Positions 17,036 to 27,060 of a stretch of 64,000 nt of DNA are shown in pieces (position 1 is the stretch's first letter; every line of letters begins with the position of its first letter). The stretch covers positions 2,492,001 through 2,556,000 of the forward strand of contig NZ_CP090557.1 of NCBI RefSeq assembly GCF_021484805.1. Reading direction: 5' to 3'. The DNA comes from Tellurirhabdus bombi (GTDB taxonomy: Bacteria > Bacteroidota > Bacteroidia > Cytophagales > Spirosomataceae). The notes beneath the pieces are model-generated. The model was not told the origin of the DNA. It was given only the letters and a program-made list of their open reading frames with translations, and searched no databases. A program made the translations under genes and the position numbers.

Positions 17036-20026
17036 ATGAGAAAAATACTATTACTAAACGTAGTGATGGTGATGCTAGCCTGGTTGCCGGCTTTGGCCCA
17101 GGACCGTCAGGTAACCGGGAAGGTAACTTCTGCCGAGGACCAGAGTATTTTGCCGGGTGTGTCGGTTCAGGTTAAAGGAACCAACCGCGGGACACAAACG
17201 GACGCTTCGGGAAACTATTCGATTGGTGTACCGGATGGCGGAACGCTTATTTTCAGCTTTATCGGTACCGTGACGCAGGAGCTTCCGGTGGGTAGTCGCA
17301 CGACCCTGGATGTGCAGTTGGCCAATGACACGCGGTCACTGAATGAAGTGGTAGTAGTTGGGTATGGAACCCAGCAACGCCGCGATCTGACCGGTTCGCA
17401 GGTGACCGTTAAAGGTGATGAAATTGCCCGTTTACCAGTCCAGACCTTCGAAACGGCTTTGCAGGGCCGGACGCCTGGGGTACAAATCACACAGGGTAGC
17501 GGACGGCTTGGTTCTGCCTTGCAAATCCGTGTACGGGGTGCAGCTTCGATCTCAGCGGGTAATGAGCCGTTGTATGTATTGGACGGTATTCCCATTACTT
17601 CTCAGGATGTTAATACGACTGACAATGAGTTGTTTAGTCCGCTGGCGGATATTGATCCGAATGATATCGAGTCCATCGAGATTCTAAAAGACGCTTCGGC
17701 TTCGGCTATTTATGGATCACGTGCCAGCAACGGGGTTGTTCTGATTTCAACGAAACGGGGTAAAGCCGGACGTACAAACGTAACCGTTGGTTATTATACA
17801 GGTATCAGCAGACCAACTCGCTTACGGAAATTCCTGAACGGCACTCAGTATAAGGAACTGTTCACCGAGGCCGCTATCAACTCCGGCCTTGATCCGACCG
17901 AAGAATTTGAGGGCGCGAATTTGGACATCAATTCAGCCGTAAACGAAAACTGGTCTGAGAAAGCATTCCGGACGGGTGCTGTTAATCAGGCTAACTTCGG
18001 CATTAACGGTGGAAATGAGAAAACTCGTTTTAACCTGTCGGGGGCGCTGAATAATCAAACCGGGATCATAGTTGGCAATGAATTTAAGCGGAACAACATT
18101 CGTCTAAACGTGGATCATACCATTAGCAAGAAGTTCACCATTGGAACTAGTCTGGCTTTGACCCGTACGATCAACAAAAAAACACCGGGGGATAATGCAT
18201 TCTCTAACCCCGTGCAGCTGAACGCGTTGCCGCCTATCCAGTCGGCTTATGATCCGGCAAATCCTGGCCAGTTTAACCGGCAGACGCTGTATTACAATAA
18301 CCTGATCGAACTAGCCAACGCGTCGAATACAGCCAATACGTATCGGATGTTTGGGAATCTGTTTGGCTCCTATCAGATTGTTCCGGGGCTGACTTTCCGG
18401 AGCGAATACGGGTTTGATTTCCTGAACCTACAGGAAGAAATCTACCGGGGTCGGATTACCGAAGATGGTGCACCAACGGGTTATGGTTACCAGGCTCAGT
18501 CTCGCTCGTTGAACTGGACGACTAACAACACCCTGTCGTATCTGAAAACGTTTGGCAATCACAATATTGATGTGCTTGGCGGGGTTACTTATCAAGAGCA
18601 AACCCTTCAGGCGCTTTCGTCAGAAGCCCGCGGTTTCCCCAATGATCAGTTCCAGAAAATCGCCAGTGCGGCCCGTATTCTGAGTGGTAGTTCTACGGAA
18701 ACAGGTTACAGCATTCTTTCTTATGTAGCCCGGGCGAATTACAAATACATGGATCGCTATCTGATTGGTGTGTCAGGTCGGGTTGATGGTTCGTCACGGT
18801 TTGGGACAAACAACCGCTATGGTTTCTTCCCGTCGGTATCGGCAGGCTGGATTCTGAACGAAGAGGCGTTTATTAAAGACAATATTCCGGTGATTAGCTT
18901 ACTTAAATTGCGGGCTAGCTACGGGGTAACTGGTAACTCCGAAATCGGTAACTTCGATTCACGGGGTCTGTACGTTGCCATTCCATACGCCGACCAGGCG
19001 GGTATTCGTCCGTCACAAATTGCCAACCCGGATTTGCGTTGGGAAAAATCAACCCAGTTCGATTTAGGTCTTGAGTTTGGTGTCCTGAACAACCGCATTA
19101 ATGGACAGATTGACGTGTATAGCAAAGTGACGAAGGATCTCTTGCTGAACGTTCCGCAGCCGGGTGTCAATGGCTTCACGACGATCACTCGTAACATCGG
19201 TAGCTTGCGTAACCGCGGTCTGGAATTCAGCGTAACTTCTCAAAACCTGGTGGGTGCGCTCCGGTGGTCAACGAACTTCAACATTGCCTTCAACCGCAAT
19301 AAAGTGTTGAAACTAGACGTTTCTCCGATTCGACCAAACTCTCGTTTCCTTAGCTACGTAACCGAAGGACAGCCGTTGGGTATTTTCTACGGTAAAAAAT
19401 TCTTGGGTGCAGATCCTGACAATGGTGATGCTCTTTATGAAGGGGAAGATGGACAGCCAACGAACGATCCTGCGGCTGCGCCAAATAAGTATGTAGGCGA
19501 TCCCAACCCGAATTTTACGGGCGGTTTGTCGAACACCTTGTCTTACAAAGGCTTTGACTTTAGCGTTCTGTTGCAGTTTGTATCGGGCAATGATTTGTAT
19601 AACGTGGCTGGTCTGTTCCAGTCGGTTGCTGCTGACTACTTTGACAATCAAACGGTTGATCAATTAAATCGCTGGCAGAAGCCTGGTGATATCACCAGTG
19701 TTCCACAGGCGCGCTTATATGGAGCCAACGGTACGGATGTTTCGTCGCGCTGGGTACAGGACGGTTCCTTTCTGCGCGTGAAAACCGCTTCATTTGGCTA
19801 CACGGTTCCAAGCCAGTTATTGAAGAAGACGTTTATTCAATCAGCGCGGGTATACGTGTCGGGGCTGAACCTGTTTACGTTTACGAAATATACGGGCTAC
19901 GATCCGGAGGTAACAACGCAATATGCGAACTCATCGACGCAAATTGCTAACGTTGCTTTGGGTCACGATTTTTATACACCGCCACAAAGCCGGACAGTGA
20001 CATTTGGTATCAACCTTGGCTTTTAA
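17036..20026 (+). CDS. SusC/RagA-family TonB-linked outer-membrane transporter
   Basis: TonB-dependent transporter of 996 residues that with the SusD partner forms a lidded nutrient importer. Order: signal peptide (to LPALAQ); carboxypeptidase-like domain, residues ~25-95 (VTGKVTSAEDQSILPGVSVQVKG); TonB-box-like LNEVVVVGYGTQ; plug domain (LQGRTPGVQITQGSGRLGS, VLDGIP, IEILKDASASAIYGSRASNGVVLISTKRG); 22-strand barrel ending in FGINLGF. No N-terminal STN domain, hence no sign of FecR/ECF sigma control. It precedes its susD after 55 bases. The substrate is unknown; no glycosidase is linked. Confidence 0.95.
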   Translation: MRKILLLNVVMVMLAWLPALAQDRQVTGKVTSAEDQSILPGVSVQVKGTNRGTQTDASGNYSIGVPDGGTLIFSFIGTVTQELPVGSRTTLDVQLANDTRSLNEVVVVGYGTQQRRDLTGSQVTVKGDEIARLPVQTFETALQGRTPGVQITQGSGRLGSALQIRVRGAASISAGNEPLYVLDGIPITSQDVNTTDNELFSPLADIDPNDIESIEILKDASASAIYGSRASNGVVLISTKRGKAGRTNVTVGYYTGISRPTRLRKFLNGTQYKELFTEAAINSGLDPTEEFEGANLDINSAVNENWSEKAFRTGAVNQANFGINGGNEKTRFNLSGALNNQTGIIVGNEFKRNNIRLNVDHTISKKFTIGTSLALTRTINKKTPGDNAFSNPVQLNALPPIQSAYDPANPGQFNRQTLYYNNLIELANASNTANTYRMFGNLFGSYQIVPGLTFRSEYGFDFLNLQEEIYRGRITEDGAPTGYGYQAQSRSLNWTTNNTLSYLKTFGNHNIDVLGGVTYQEQTLQALSSEARGFPNDQFQKIASAARILSGSSTETGYSILSYVARANYKYMDRYLIGVSGRVDGSSRFGTNNRYGFFPSVSAGWILNEEAFIKDNIPVISLLKLRASYGVTGNSEIGNFDSRGLYVAIPYADQAGIRPSQIANPDLRWEKSTQFDLGLEFGVLNNRINGQIDVYSKVTKDLLLNVPQPGVNGFTTITRNIGSLRNRGLEFSVTSQNLVGALRWSTNFNIAFNRNKVLKLDVSPIRPNSRFLSYVTEGQPLGIFYGKKFLGADPDNGDALYEGEDGQPTNDPAAAPNKYVGDPNPNFTGGLSNTLSYKGFDFSVLLQFVSGNDLYNVAGLFQSVAADYFDNQTVDQLNRWQKPGDITSVPQARLYGANGTDVSSRWVQDGSFLRVKTASFGYTVPSQLLKKTFIQSARVYVSGLNLFTFTKYTGYDPEVTTQYANSSTQIANVALGHDFYTPPQSRTVTFGINLGF

Positions 20027-20081
20027 TGAAGTAGACTTAGATCCAATTAGCTGAAAAGCGCTTATTGAAAAGAAATCGAAC

Positions 20082-21455
20082 ATGAAAAAATTAGCATTAT
20101 CCATAAGTGTTGCCTTAATGCTGGGGATGACTGCCTGCGATGATAAACTTAATTTGGAGCCTACGCAGTCAATCGATGCCAGCACGGCTCTCGAAAATCA
20201 ACAGGATATTGAAAGTGCCATTATAGGTGCCTATGGGCACTTGGGCAACCCGGCTTTATACGGCACTAACCTGAACCTGTTATCTGAACTCCAGGGGGCG
20301 GAAAATTACATCACCTGGCGGGGAACCTTTGTGAGCTATCGACAGGTAGCCCAGAAAACCATTCAAACAACCAATGCAGATGTAGAGCGTACATGGACGC
20401 GCGCTTATGCCGCCATCAATACGGTGAACAATGTACTGGAAGCCTTAGGCAAAGTGCAGAGTGAAGACGTAAGAGCGCAGTTGGAAGGAGAAGCACTTTT
20501 TATTCGGGGCATCCTTTTCTTTGAACTGGTTCGGTACTACGCGCTTCCTTGGGGGGCTACGGCTGACAATAGCCATTTGGGTATACCGCTGGTCTTGCGG
20601 GCAACCCTGACGCAGGAGCAGGCCGGTCAGACCGCGGCGAGAAATACGGTAGCACAGGTATACACCCAGGTTATCAATGATTTAACCAAGGCGTCTACTT
20701 TACTGCCAGCCGATAATGGCACACGGGCTGACAAATTCTCTGCTCAGGCTTTTCTGGCGCGGGTATACTTGCAACAAAGTGATTTCGCAAAAGCACGCGA
20801 CGCTGCCAACCAGGTTATCAGTTCGGGCAATTTTCGCCTGAATCCGTCGGTAACGGCGGGTTTCCGGAACCGGAATACCGCGGAAAGTATTTTCGAGATT
20901 CAGCAGAATGACCAGAATAATGCAGGTTCGGCCAATGATGGTTTAACAACGCTTTACGCCAGCTTGCCCATAAACGGGGTGAACATTGGCCGGGGTGATG
21001 TGCAGGTGAATACCTCTTTTGTCGAATCTTATAGTGCTACTGACGCACGGCGGACCGAACTGTTTTATATCGGTTACAAAGGAGTGAACCGGTATTATAC
21101 GGGCAAGTTTACCGATTTTGGAGCCAACATTCCGGTGATTCGGTTAGCCGAAATGTTGCTGGTGCGGGCTGAAACAAACCTGCGTTTGAACACCACAGTT
21201 GGTGCAACGCCGGCACAGGATCTGAACGCGGTTCGTACGCGGGCGGGTGTAGCACCGATTGCTGCTCCAACGTTGGCGGATGTTTTGCGTGAGCGTGTTT
21301 ATGAACTAGCCTTTGAAGGCCTGCGAATTCACGATATTAAGCGGACACGCGCCTCAACGGGTACCTACGCCTGGAACGCGCCCGAACTGGTATTTCCAAT
21401 TCCGCAGCGTGAGGTCGATGCGAATAACCTGCTGGTTCAAAACCCTGGTTATTAA
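20082..21455 (+). CDS. SusD/RagB-family nutrient-binding lipoprotein
   Basis: Surface lipoprotein of 457 residues, lid of the SusC transporter encoded just upstream. Lipobox MTAC near residue 19. SusD-like N-terminal domain (IESAIIGAYGHLGNPALYG, LEGEALFIRGILFFELVRYYALPWG) with TPR helices, and the C-terminal RagB/SusD domain (LAEMLLVRAETNLRL..., VYELAFEGLRIHDIKRT, ending in NPGY). All landmark motifs are intact and the length is at the small end for the family. A strong terminator 41 bases after its stop closes this two-gene unit. Confidence 0.94.
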   Translation: MKKLALSISVALMLGMTACDDKLNLEPTQSIDASTALENQQDIESAIIGAYGHLGNPALYGTNLNLLSELQGAENYITWRGTFVSYRQVAQKTIQTTNADVERTWTRAYAAINTVNNVLEALGKVQSEDVRAQLEGEALFIRGILFFELVRYYALPWGATADNSHLGIPLVLRATLTQEQAGQTAARNTVAQVYTQVINDLTKASTLLPADNGTRADKFSAQAFLARVYLQQSDFAKARDAANQVISSGNFRLNPSVTAGFRNRNTAESIFEIQQNDQNNAGSANDGLTTLYASLPINGVNIGRGDVQVNTSFVESYSATDARRTELFYIGYKGVNRYYTGKFTDFGANIPVIRLAEMLLVRAETNLRLNTTVGATPAQDLNAVRTRAGVAPIAAPTLADVLRERVYELAFEGLRIHDIKRTRASTGTYAWNAPELVFPIPQREVDANNLLVQNPGY

Positions 21456-21496
21456 GCCATACAGGCAGTGGTCAGCACGGCTAAATACATTTAACT

Positions 21497-21535
21497 AATA
21501 AAAGCACCCGATTCAGAAAATCGGGTGCTTTTATT
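21497..21535 (+). terminator. Intrinsic terminator after the first susC-susD pair
   Basis: A long stem with perfect pairing (GCACCCGATT with its complement, extended by an A/T flank to 17 bp) and loop CAGAA, followed by TTTTATT. It isolates the first pair from the second susC at 21669. Confidence 0.85.
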
Positions 21536-21668
21536 ATATGGTTTTATAAGTTAGTTGCGTTTATTGTGTATATTTTCGGGCAATCAGTAATTAGTTAAAG
21601 CGAGGTGCATCGATTGATTGAAAAAGTAGGTATTAATCAAATAAAGGCTGCTTATTAAATACGTATAC

Positions 21669-24600
21669 ATGAAAAAACACTACCGGATTGTTGTTTACTG
21701 GGTACTCATTATTTTGCTGCCTGGCTGGGCGTTTGCGCAAAATCGCCGTGTCACAGGTAGAGTCACGTCAGACACCGATGGAACCTCCTTACCGGGTGTG
21801 AACGTGGTCGTTAAAGGAACAACAAACGGCGTTAGTACCGATGCCGACGGAAATTACAGCATTACCCTTCCCGATGATAAAACCATATTAACGTATAGCT
21901 CTATTGGCTTGATTCCGCAGGAAATTACTGTCGGAACGCGTTCAGTTGTTAATGTGCGAATGAAAGAGTCGGTTAGTGAATTGGCCCAGGTGGTCGTCAC
22001 GGGTTATAATTCTACCCAGAAGAAAGACATCACCGGTTCCATTGCAATCGTTACCTCCGACAAATTCAAAGACATTCCGGTTACGGGTTTTGATCAGGCT
22101 CTGCAAGGACAGGCAGCCGGTGTACAGGTTTCACAATCGTCAGGAACACCGGGCGGGGGGGTTACCGTTCGTATTCGCGGAAATACATCCATCTCCGCCA
22201 GCAACCGACCTTTGTTTATTGTCGATGGCATACCCGTAGAAGATGGCTTCTTATCTCAGCGTGATTTTGGTGGGCAGAATGACAATGCATTTTCCCTGCT
22301 CAACCCCAACGATATTGAAGCCATTCAGGTACTGAAAGATGCTTCGGCAAAGGCGATCTACGGCTCGCGGGCGGCCAATGGCGTCGTACTCATTACTACG
22401 AAAAAAGGAAAAGCAAACCAGAAAACAACGTTTACGGCTGATGTACAGCGTGGGATTACGGAAGTTGTCCGCAAGCCTGACTTGCTGAACGCCAGTGAGT
22501 TGCTTGAGCTGCAACGAGAAGCCGTGATCAACGCAGGCCAGGACCCCGATCAGCTTGGGCTGATTAGAGGTGTTACCGATGGGGTAAATACGAACTGGGT
22601 AGACGAAGTGCTGCGTCAGGGAGTTTATCAACAATATCAGCTTTCAGCATCCGGAGGAAATGAACGCACCAATTTTTACATCAGTGGCAACTACCGCGAC
22701 GAGGAAGGGGTGCAGTTGAATAACCGATTTACGCGGATGTCGGGTAAAGTACGGTTTGATCACAAGGCAACTTCAGCGCTAACTTTTGGAACCGATCTGA
22801 CGCTTTCACGTACCTTGAACAAGCGGATCAAGGGCGATAACTTTTTGGATGGCGTGTATTCTGGTGCTGTGAAAAGCCTGCCTTATTACGCGCCTTATAA
22901 TGAGCAGGGGAAATTATACGGCCCTGGAGACCCCAATTACGCAGGTTTCCCGAACTTTAATCCGGTAGCGCAGGCATTGCTGCCGCGGTTTGATGTGTAT
23001 ACGGTAAAAATGCTGGGTGGTATCTATGGAGAATACGAGTTGCTCCAGAATCTGCGTTTTCGCTCAAAGTTTAGTATTGATTACAACCAGGTAACCGAAG
23101 ATCAATTTGAGTCATCGGCCACCGCCATCGGAGGCTATTTATCCAACGTTGGTGGACGCGGCTACGGGGTCTTCTCCTCCGGCACGTATTCGACCTTTAT
23201 CAATACCAATACCCTAACTTATAATTTTAACCTGGCCGAGAAACACCGCTTTAATGCGCTTTTAGGGTTTGAAGTTTTGCAGCGGCAGGAACGCTCTTCC
23301 AACGTTATTGGGCGTTTGTTTCCAAGTGATGATTTCACCTATATCACTTCGGCCGGTATTGTTGATAACGGAAGTTCGAGCGTTGTAAAAAGTGGCTTGT
23401 TATCGGGTTTCGGTGAAATTCGCTATGATTACGACGACCGCTACCTGGTCACGTTTACAGGCCGTTACGATGGTTCTTCCCGCTTCGGGCGCGACCGGCA
23501 ATTTGGCTTTTTCCCGTCCGTGTCCTTAGGCTGGCGGCTGTCGCAGGAGGAGTTCCTCAAGGATGCTTCTGTCTTGAACGATTTGAAACTGCGGGCCAGT
23601 TTTGGGTATACAGGAAATGAGCGAATTGGAGATTATCAATTTCTAGGAACTTGGTCGTCGGTTACCTATAGCGGTGCTACCGGGTTAGGGCCGGCGGCGC
23701 TGGCCAACCCAACCCTGCAATGGGAGCGGACGCGCGAAGCCAACGTGGGTGTGGATGCTTCCTTTTTCAATGGTCGGCTGAATCTAACCGTGGATGCTTA
23801 CGATAACCTGACGGATCGCCTGCTGTTTGCCGAGCCTATTCCGCTCACGACGGGTTTTGGCTCGCTACAGGGAAATATCGGGAAAGTATCCAACCGCGGT
23901 CTTGAATTGACGCTATCGACGGTCAATTTTGACAAAAATGGGTTTCGCTGGAGCACCGATCTTAATATTTCGCACAATAGAAATAAAGTTATAGAACTGG
24001 CCAGCGACGAACCGCTGTTCCGGGGCTATACGGCCGATGGCGTCAGCAACACAAACGTTGTTTTGCCAGGGCAGCCGCTAGGAACCTTCTGGGGCTTGAA
24101 GTTTCTGGGCGTTGATCCGGCTACGGGCGATGCCATTTACGATGACAAAAACGGCGACGGACGGATTTCACCCGATGATGGTCAGGTCATTGGCAACGCT
24201 CAACCCAAATTGTTTGGTGGGCTTACCAATCGCTTTTCCTGGAAAGGCTTTGATCTGAGCGTATTCTTTCAGTCCTCATACGGCAACAAGATTCTTAACT
24301 TTTCAAATACCACATCGCTGAATACCGGGGCTGATTTACAGAATAACCAGTCTCGCAAAGCGCTGGAGCGGTGGCAGAATCCGGGTGACATGACGAGCGT
24401 TCCGCGCTATGTCTATCAGAACTCCTACAACAATTACCACAGCAGCCGCTTTATCGAAGATGGGTCGTACCTGCGTCTTAAAAACGTGTCAATCGGTTAC
24501 GCAATTCCTAAAAAATACCTACAACGATTACGCATTGTATCAACCGCACGAATTTTTGCTTCGGGAACCAACCTCTGGACATTGACCCGCTACAGTGGAC

Positions 24601-24710
24601 CTGACCCAGAAGTAAGCACGCTGGATGGTTCGACGACCGCGCAGGGAATCGACTTTTTTACGGTGCCGCAATACAAAATGATGACGGTTGGAGTGACCTT
24701 GAATTTATAG
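21669..24710 (+). CDS. SusC/RagA-family TonB-linked outer-membrane transporter
   Basis: Second SusC-type transporter, 1013 residues. Signal peptide ending GWAFAQ; carboxypeptidase-like domain (VTGRVTSDTDGTSLPGVNVVVKG) at ~26-100; plug with LQGQAAGVQVSQSSGTPGGG, IVDGIPVEDG and IQVLKDASAKAIYGSRAANG; barrel finishing with MTVGVTLNL. No STN domain. Its susD begins seven bases after the stop, closer than in the first pair. The two transporters share the family plan but differ throughout, especially in the barrel, so they likely bind different ligands. It starts the longer unit that ends with the M43 protease. Confidence 0.95.
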   Translation: MKKHYRIVVYWVLIILLPGWAFAQNRRVTGRVTSDTDGTSLPGVNVVVKGTTNGVSTDADGNYSITLPDDKTILTYSSIGLIPQEITVGTRSVVNVRMKESVSELAQVVVTGYNSTQKKDITGSIAIVTSDKFKDIPVTGFDQALQGQAAGVQVSQSSGTPGGGVTVRIRGNTSISASNRPLFIVDGIPVEDGFLSQRDFGGQNDNAFSLLNPNDIEAIQVLKDASAKAIYGSRAANGVVLITTKKGKANQKTTFTADVQRGITEVVRKPDLLNASELLELQREAVINAGQDPDQLGLIRGVTDGVNTNWVDEVLRQGVYQQYQLSASGGNERTNFYISGNYRDEEGVQLNNRFTRMSGKVRFDHKATSALTFGTDLTLSRTLNKRIKGDNFLDGVYSGAVKSLPYYAPYNEQGKLYGPGDPNYAGFPNFNPVAQALLPRFDVYTVKMLGGIYGEYELLQNLRFRSKFSIDYNQVTEDQFESSATAIGGYLSNVGGRGYGVFSSGTYSTFINTNTLTYNFNLAEKHRFNALLGFEVLQRQERSSNVIGRLFPSDDFTYITSAGIVDNGSSSVVKSGLLSGFGEIRYDYDDRYLVTFTGRYDGSSRFGRDRQFGFFPSVSLGWRLSQEEFLKDASVLNDLKLRASFGYTGNERIGDYQFLGTWSSVTYSGATGLGPAALANPTLQWERTREANVGVDASFFNGRLNLTVDAYDNLTDRLLFAEPIPLTTGFGSLQGNIGKVSNRGLELTLSTVNFDKNGFRWSTDLNISHNRNKVIELASDEPLFRGYTADGVSNTNVVLPGQPLGTFWGLKFLGVDPATGDAIYDDKNGDGRISPDDGQVIGNAQPKLFGGLTNRFSWKGFDLSVFFQSSYGNKILNFSNTTSLNTGADLQNNQSRKALERWQNPGDMTSVPRYVYQNSYNNYHSSRFIEDGSYLRLKNVSIGYAIPKKYLQRLRIVSTARIFASGTNLWTLTRYSGPDPEVSTLDGSTTAQGIDFFTVPQYKMMTVGVTLNL

Positions 24711-24717
24711 CCTTTCT

Positions 24718-26094
24718 ATGAAACGATTATCTGGATATATCTTATTAATGCCCTTGCTATGGCTGGCTTCCTGCCAGCCCGTTTTGGAGCCACAGCCTGT
24801 CGATTTGTTGGTTGATGAATTAGTGCTCAACGAACCAATGGACGTAGAGCCAGTTCGCATTGGGTTATACAGCGCTTATCGGTCAATGGCATCGCCGATT
24901 ATTATTGCGGGAGATTTCACGGCTGATTACGTTCAGCATAACGGTACTTTTACGGATTACCGGGAATTGGCAACCAAGCAAATCACGGCGGCAAATGGTG
25001 CCGTCGCGAGTTTGTGGGGGGCTATCTACCGCACCGTTTACATTGCTAATTTTATTGAAGAACGCCTTCCCGGCATAAGTGGCGTCTCGGAGGCAACGCG
25101 CCGCCAGGTACTGGCAGAGGCGCGTTTTCTGCGTGGATTCGCTTATTTTATTGGTGCTGAGACGTATGGCGATATTCCACGCGTAACAACAACCAATCAA
25201 GCAACGAACCGCACCATCGCAAAAAGCCCCAAAGCCGATATTCTAGCCGCAGCCCTGGCAGATTTGCAGGCCGCCGAACAGGATTTGCCGGATGTTACCA
25301 GCACCACTACCACAACAAACCTGGCGACCTATGCCAATAAATTAACCGCTCGGGCGCTGATGGCGCGGTATTACCTCTACCAAAAATCCTGGGCCCAGGC
25401 CGAGCAGTTGGCTACGCAGGTCATTGGCTCAGGGGCTTATCGGTTACTGACCAATTATGTTGACGTGGTAGTTAAAGAATTTACTACCGAGTCCATTATG
25501 GAAGTGGGGTACGCCCTCACCGATGATCCAGGAACGAGCAGTACGGCCCTGAATAACCTGTTGGTAGGCCGGCGCGAAGTGATTCCAACTGATCAGCTCG
25601 TCGTGACCCTGAATTCAACTGAGTCTGGGGAGCGGCGGCAAACGATTGGCTTCAATCCGCAAAACCAGCGCGGTAACGACAACGGATGGTCGGTATTGAA
25701 ATACGGGACTGCTTCAGAAGATAATAACAACATTGTGCTGATGCGCCTCGCCGAACTGTACCTCATTCGCGCCGAAGCCAGAGCGCAGCAAGGTCGCTTG
25801 ACGGGCGCTAACGGAGCCGTCGCTGATCTAAATGTGTTAAGAGCCCGGGCCAAAGCGCCTAATGTAACAGCAGCTAATCAGGCGGATGTGCTGCTGGCCG
25901 TAGAGCGTGAACGTATCTATGAATTGGCTTTCGAAGGACAACGCTGGTATGATCTCGTACGGACGGGCCGAGCGCAAGCCGTTATGTCTGCTTTCTCGCC
26001 CAACTGGAACAGCCGCTATGAACGCTGGCCGATCCCACAAAGTGAAATTCAGCGGAATCCGTCGTTGAGAGGCGCCCAAAATCCAGGGTACTGA
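24718..26094 (+). CDS. SusD/RagB-family nutrient-binding lipoprotein
   Basis: SusD-type lid lipoprotein, 458 residues, lipobox LASC near residue 19. N-terminal TPR region (VRIGLYSAYRSM, VLAEARFLRGFAYFIGAETYGDIPRV) and C-terminal domain (LMRLAELYLIRAEARAQQGR, IYELAFEGQRWYDLVRTG, RYERWPIPQSEI, ending NPGY) are all conserved. It pairs with the SusC encoded directly upstream. It is followed after 54 bases by a lipoprotein gene that may encode a surface accessory binding protein. Confidence 0.94.
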   Translation: MKRLSGYILLMPLLWLASCQPVLEPQPVDLLVDELVLNEPMDVEPVRIGLYSAYRSMASPIIIAGDFTADYVQHNGTFTDYRELATKQITAANGAVASLWGAIYRTVYIANFIEERLPGISGVSEATRRQVLAEARFLRGFAYFIGAETYGDIPRVTTTNQATNRTIAKSPKADILAAALADLQAAEQDLPDVTSTTTTTNLATYANKLTARALMARYYLYQKSWAQAEQLATQVIGSGAYRLLTNYVDVVVKEFTTESIMEVGYALTDDPGTSSTALNNLLVGRREVIPTDQLVVTLNSTESGERRQTIGFNPQNQRGNDNGWSVLKYGTASEDNNNIVLMRLAELYLIRAEARAQQGRLTGANGAVADLNVLRARAKAPNVTAANQADVLLAVERERIYELAFEGQRWYDLVRTGRAQAVMSAFSPNWNSRYERWPIPQSEIQRNPSLRGAQNPGY

Positions 26095-26148
26095 TACTAT
26101 TATCAATCAAGAATTATAATTGGAGCGTCCACGTAGGGGCGAATCAGA

Positions 26149-27018
26149 ATGAGAAATAAAAGATTAGGTTTTGGATTATTTATGCTGTTGGCAATTGGCA
26201 TAGGAATAGCCGCTTGTGAAGAGCAGGATGTGAACCGGACGTTTGAAGGACCTTATTTTGTTCGGTTTACGGATTCAACGCTGACGTATAAAGAGAGCTA
26301 CAATCAGCCGATTGCTATTAAAGTACACAACGTTGGCCCGCTGCTGGATGAAGCAATTACGGTAAATTATACCATTGCCGGATCAGCGCGCGAAGGCAGG
26401 GATTATACCATTGAGGGTACTAAAGGAACTGTCATTATTCCGGCCAAGAAAAGTTTTGGGGAGATCAAACTGAGACTTATCAATAATGCCAACAACATTC
26501 TGGAATCGCAGACGCTGGAATTTACGCTAACAGGTGTTCAGCCATCATCGCTGCAGATAGGCTTAGGGCCTGCGGGGACGTTAGGCAAAAAACTGACCTT
26601 TACTCTCCAGGATGATTGCTTGTTGAGCGGCACCTATACGGGGTTGCGGCAAAACGGAACCTATTCCAGTATTCTGGACGTGCGTGGGCAACCCACCTCT
26701 CTGGCTGGCATTGCCATCACCAGTAACAGTGCCGATTGCAAAACCTATACGGTTGCTAACTGGAATATCGGTTTAGGCGCTCTCTTCGGGTTCAATGCAA
26801 TCAATCCACGATTGACTTTTATTGACAACGGCGATAATTCGTTGACGATTCCGCCACAGGTCAATTCGGAACTGATTACGAACTATGATACCTTACAGGG
26901 AACAGGGGCTTGGAACCCGCAAACGCGACAAATTACGCTTAATGTACGGTTTAAAGTTCCGCTTAATAACGGCACGGTGCAAACGCTAACGATTCCGTAT
27001 ACCTATACGCCCCAGTAA
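26149..27018 (+). CDS. Lipoprotein with Calx-beta-like domain, SusCD-associated
   Basis: A 289-residue lipoprotein with lipobox IAAC around residue 22. Residues ~40-140 resemble a Calx-beta/DUF4843-type immunoglobulin-like fold: VNYTIAGSAREGRDYTIEG followed by a GTVIIPAKKSFGEIKLRLINN strand pattern. The C-terminal half (from GTYTGLRQNGTYSSIL) is beta-rich and resembles small ligand-binding modules found with SusCD systems, but I cannot name it. Its position after susD suggests a surface protein binding the same nutrient. No enzymatic motif is seen. Confidence 0.7.
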   Translation: MRNKRLGFGLFMLLAIGIGIAACEEQDVNRTFEGPYFVRFTDSTLTYKESYNQPIAIKVHNVGPLLDEAITVNYTIAGSAREGRDYTIEGTKGTVIIPAKKSFGEIKLRLINNANNILESQTLEFTLTGVQPSSLQIGLGPAGTLGKKLTFTLQDDCLLSGTYTGLRQNGTYSSILDVRGQPTSLAGIAITSNSADCKTYTVANWNIGLGALFGFNAINPRLTFIDNGDNSLTIPPQVNSELITNYDTLQGTGAWNPQTRQITLNVRFKVPLNNGTVQTLTIPYTYTPQ

Positions 27019-27060
27019 GTCGGGTAGTTTATCCATTGGTTATTACGTATTCCATTGACT

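Noticed and set aside
17036-24710. The two susC genes as a recent tandem duplication
   Set aside because: Only family motifs in the N-terminal and plug domains are shared; barrels, lengths and spacers differ, indicating old paralogs or separate origins.
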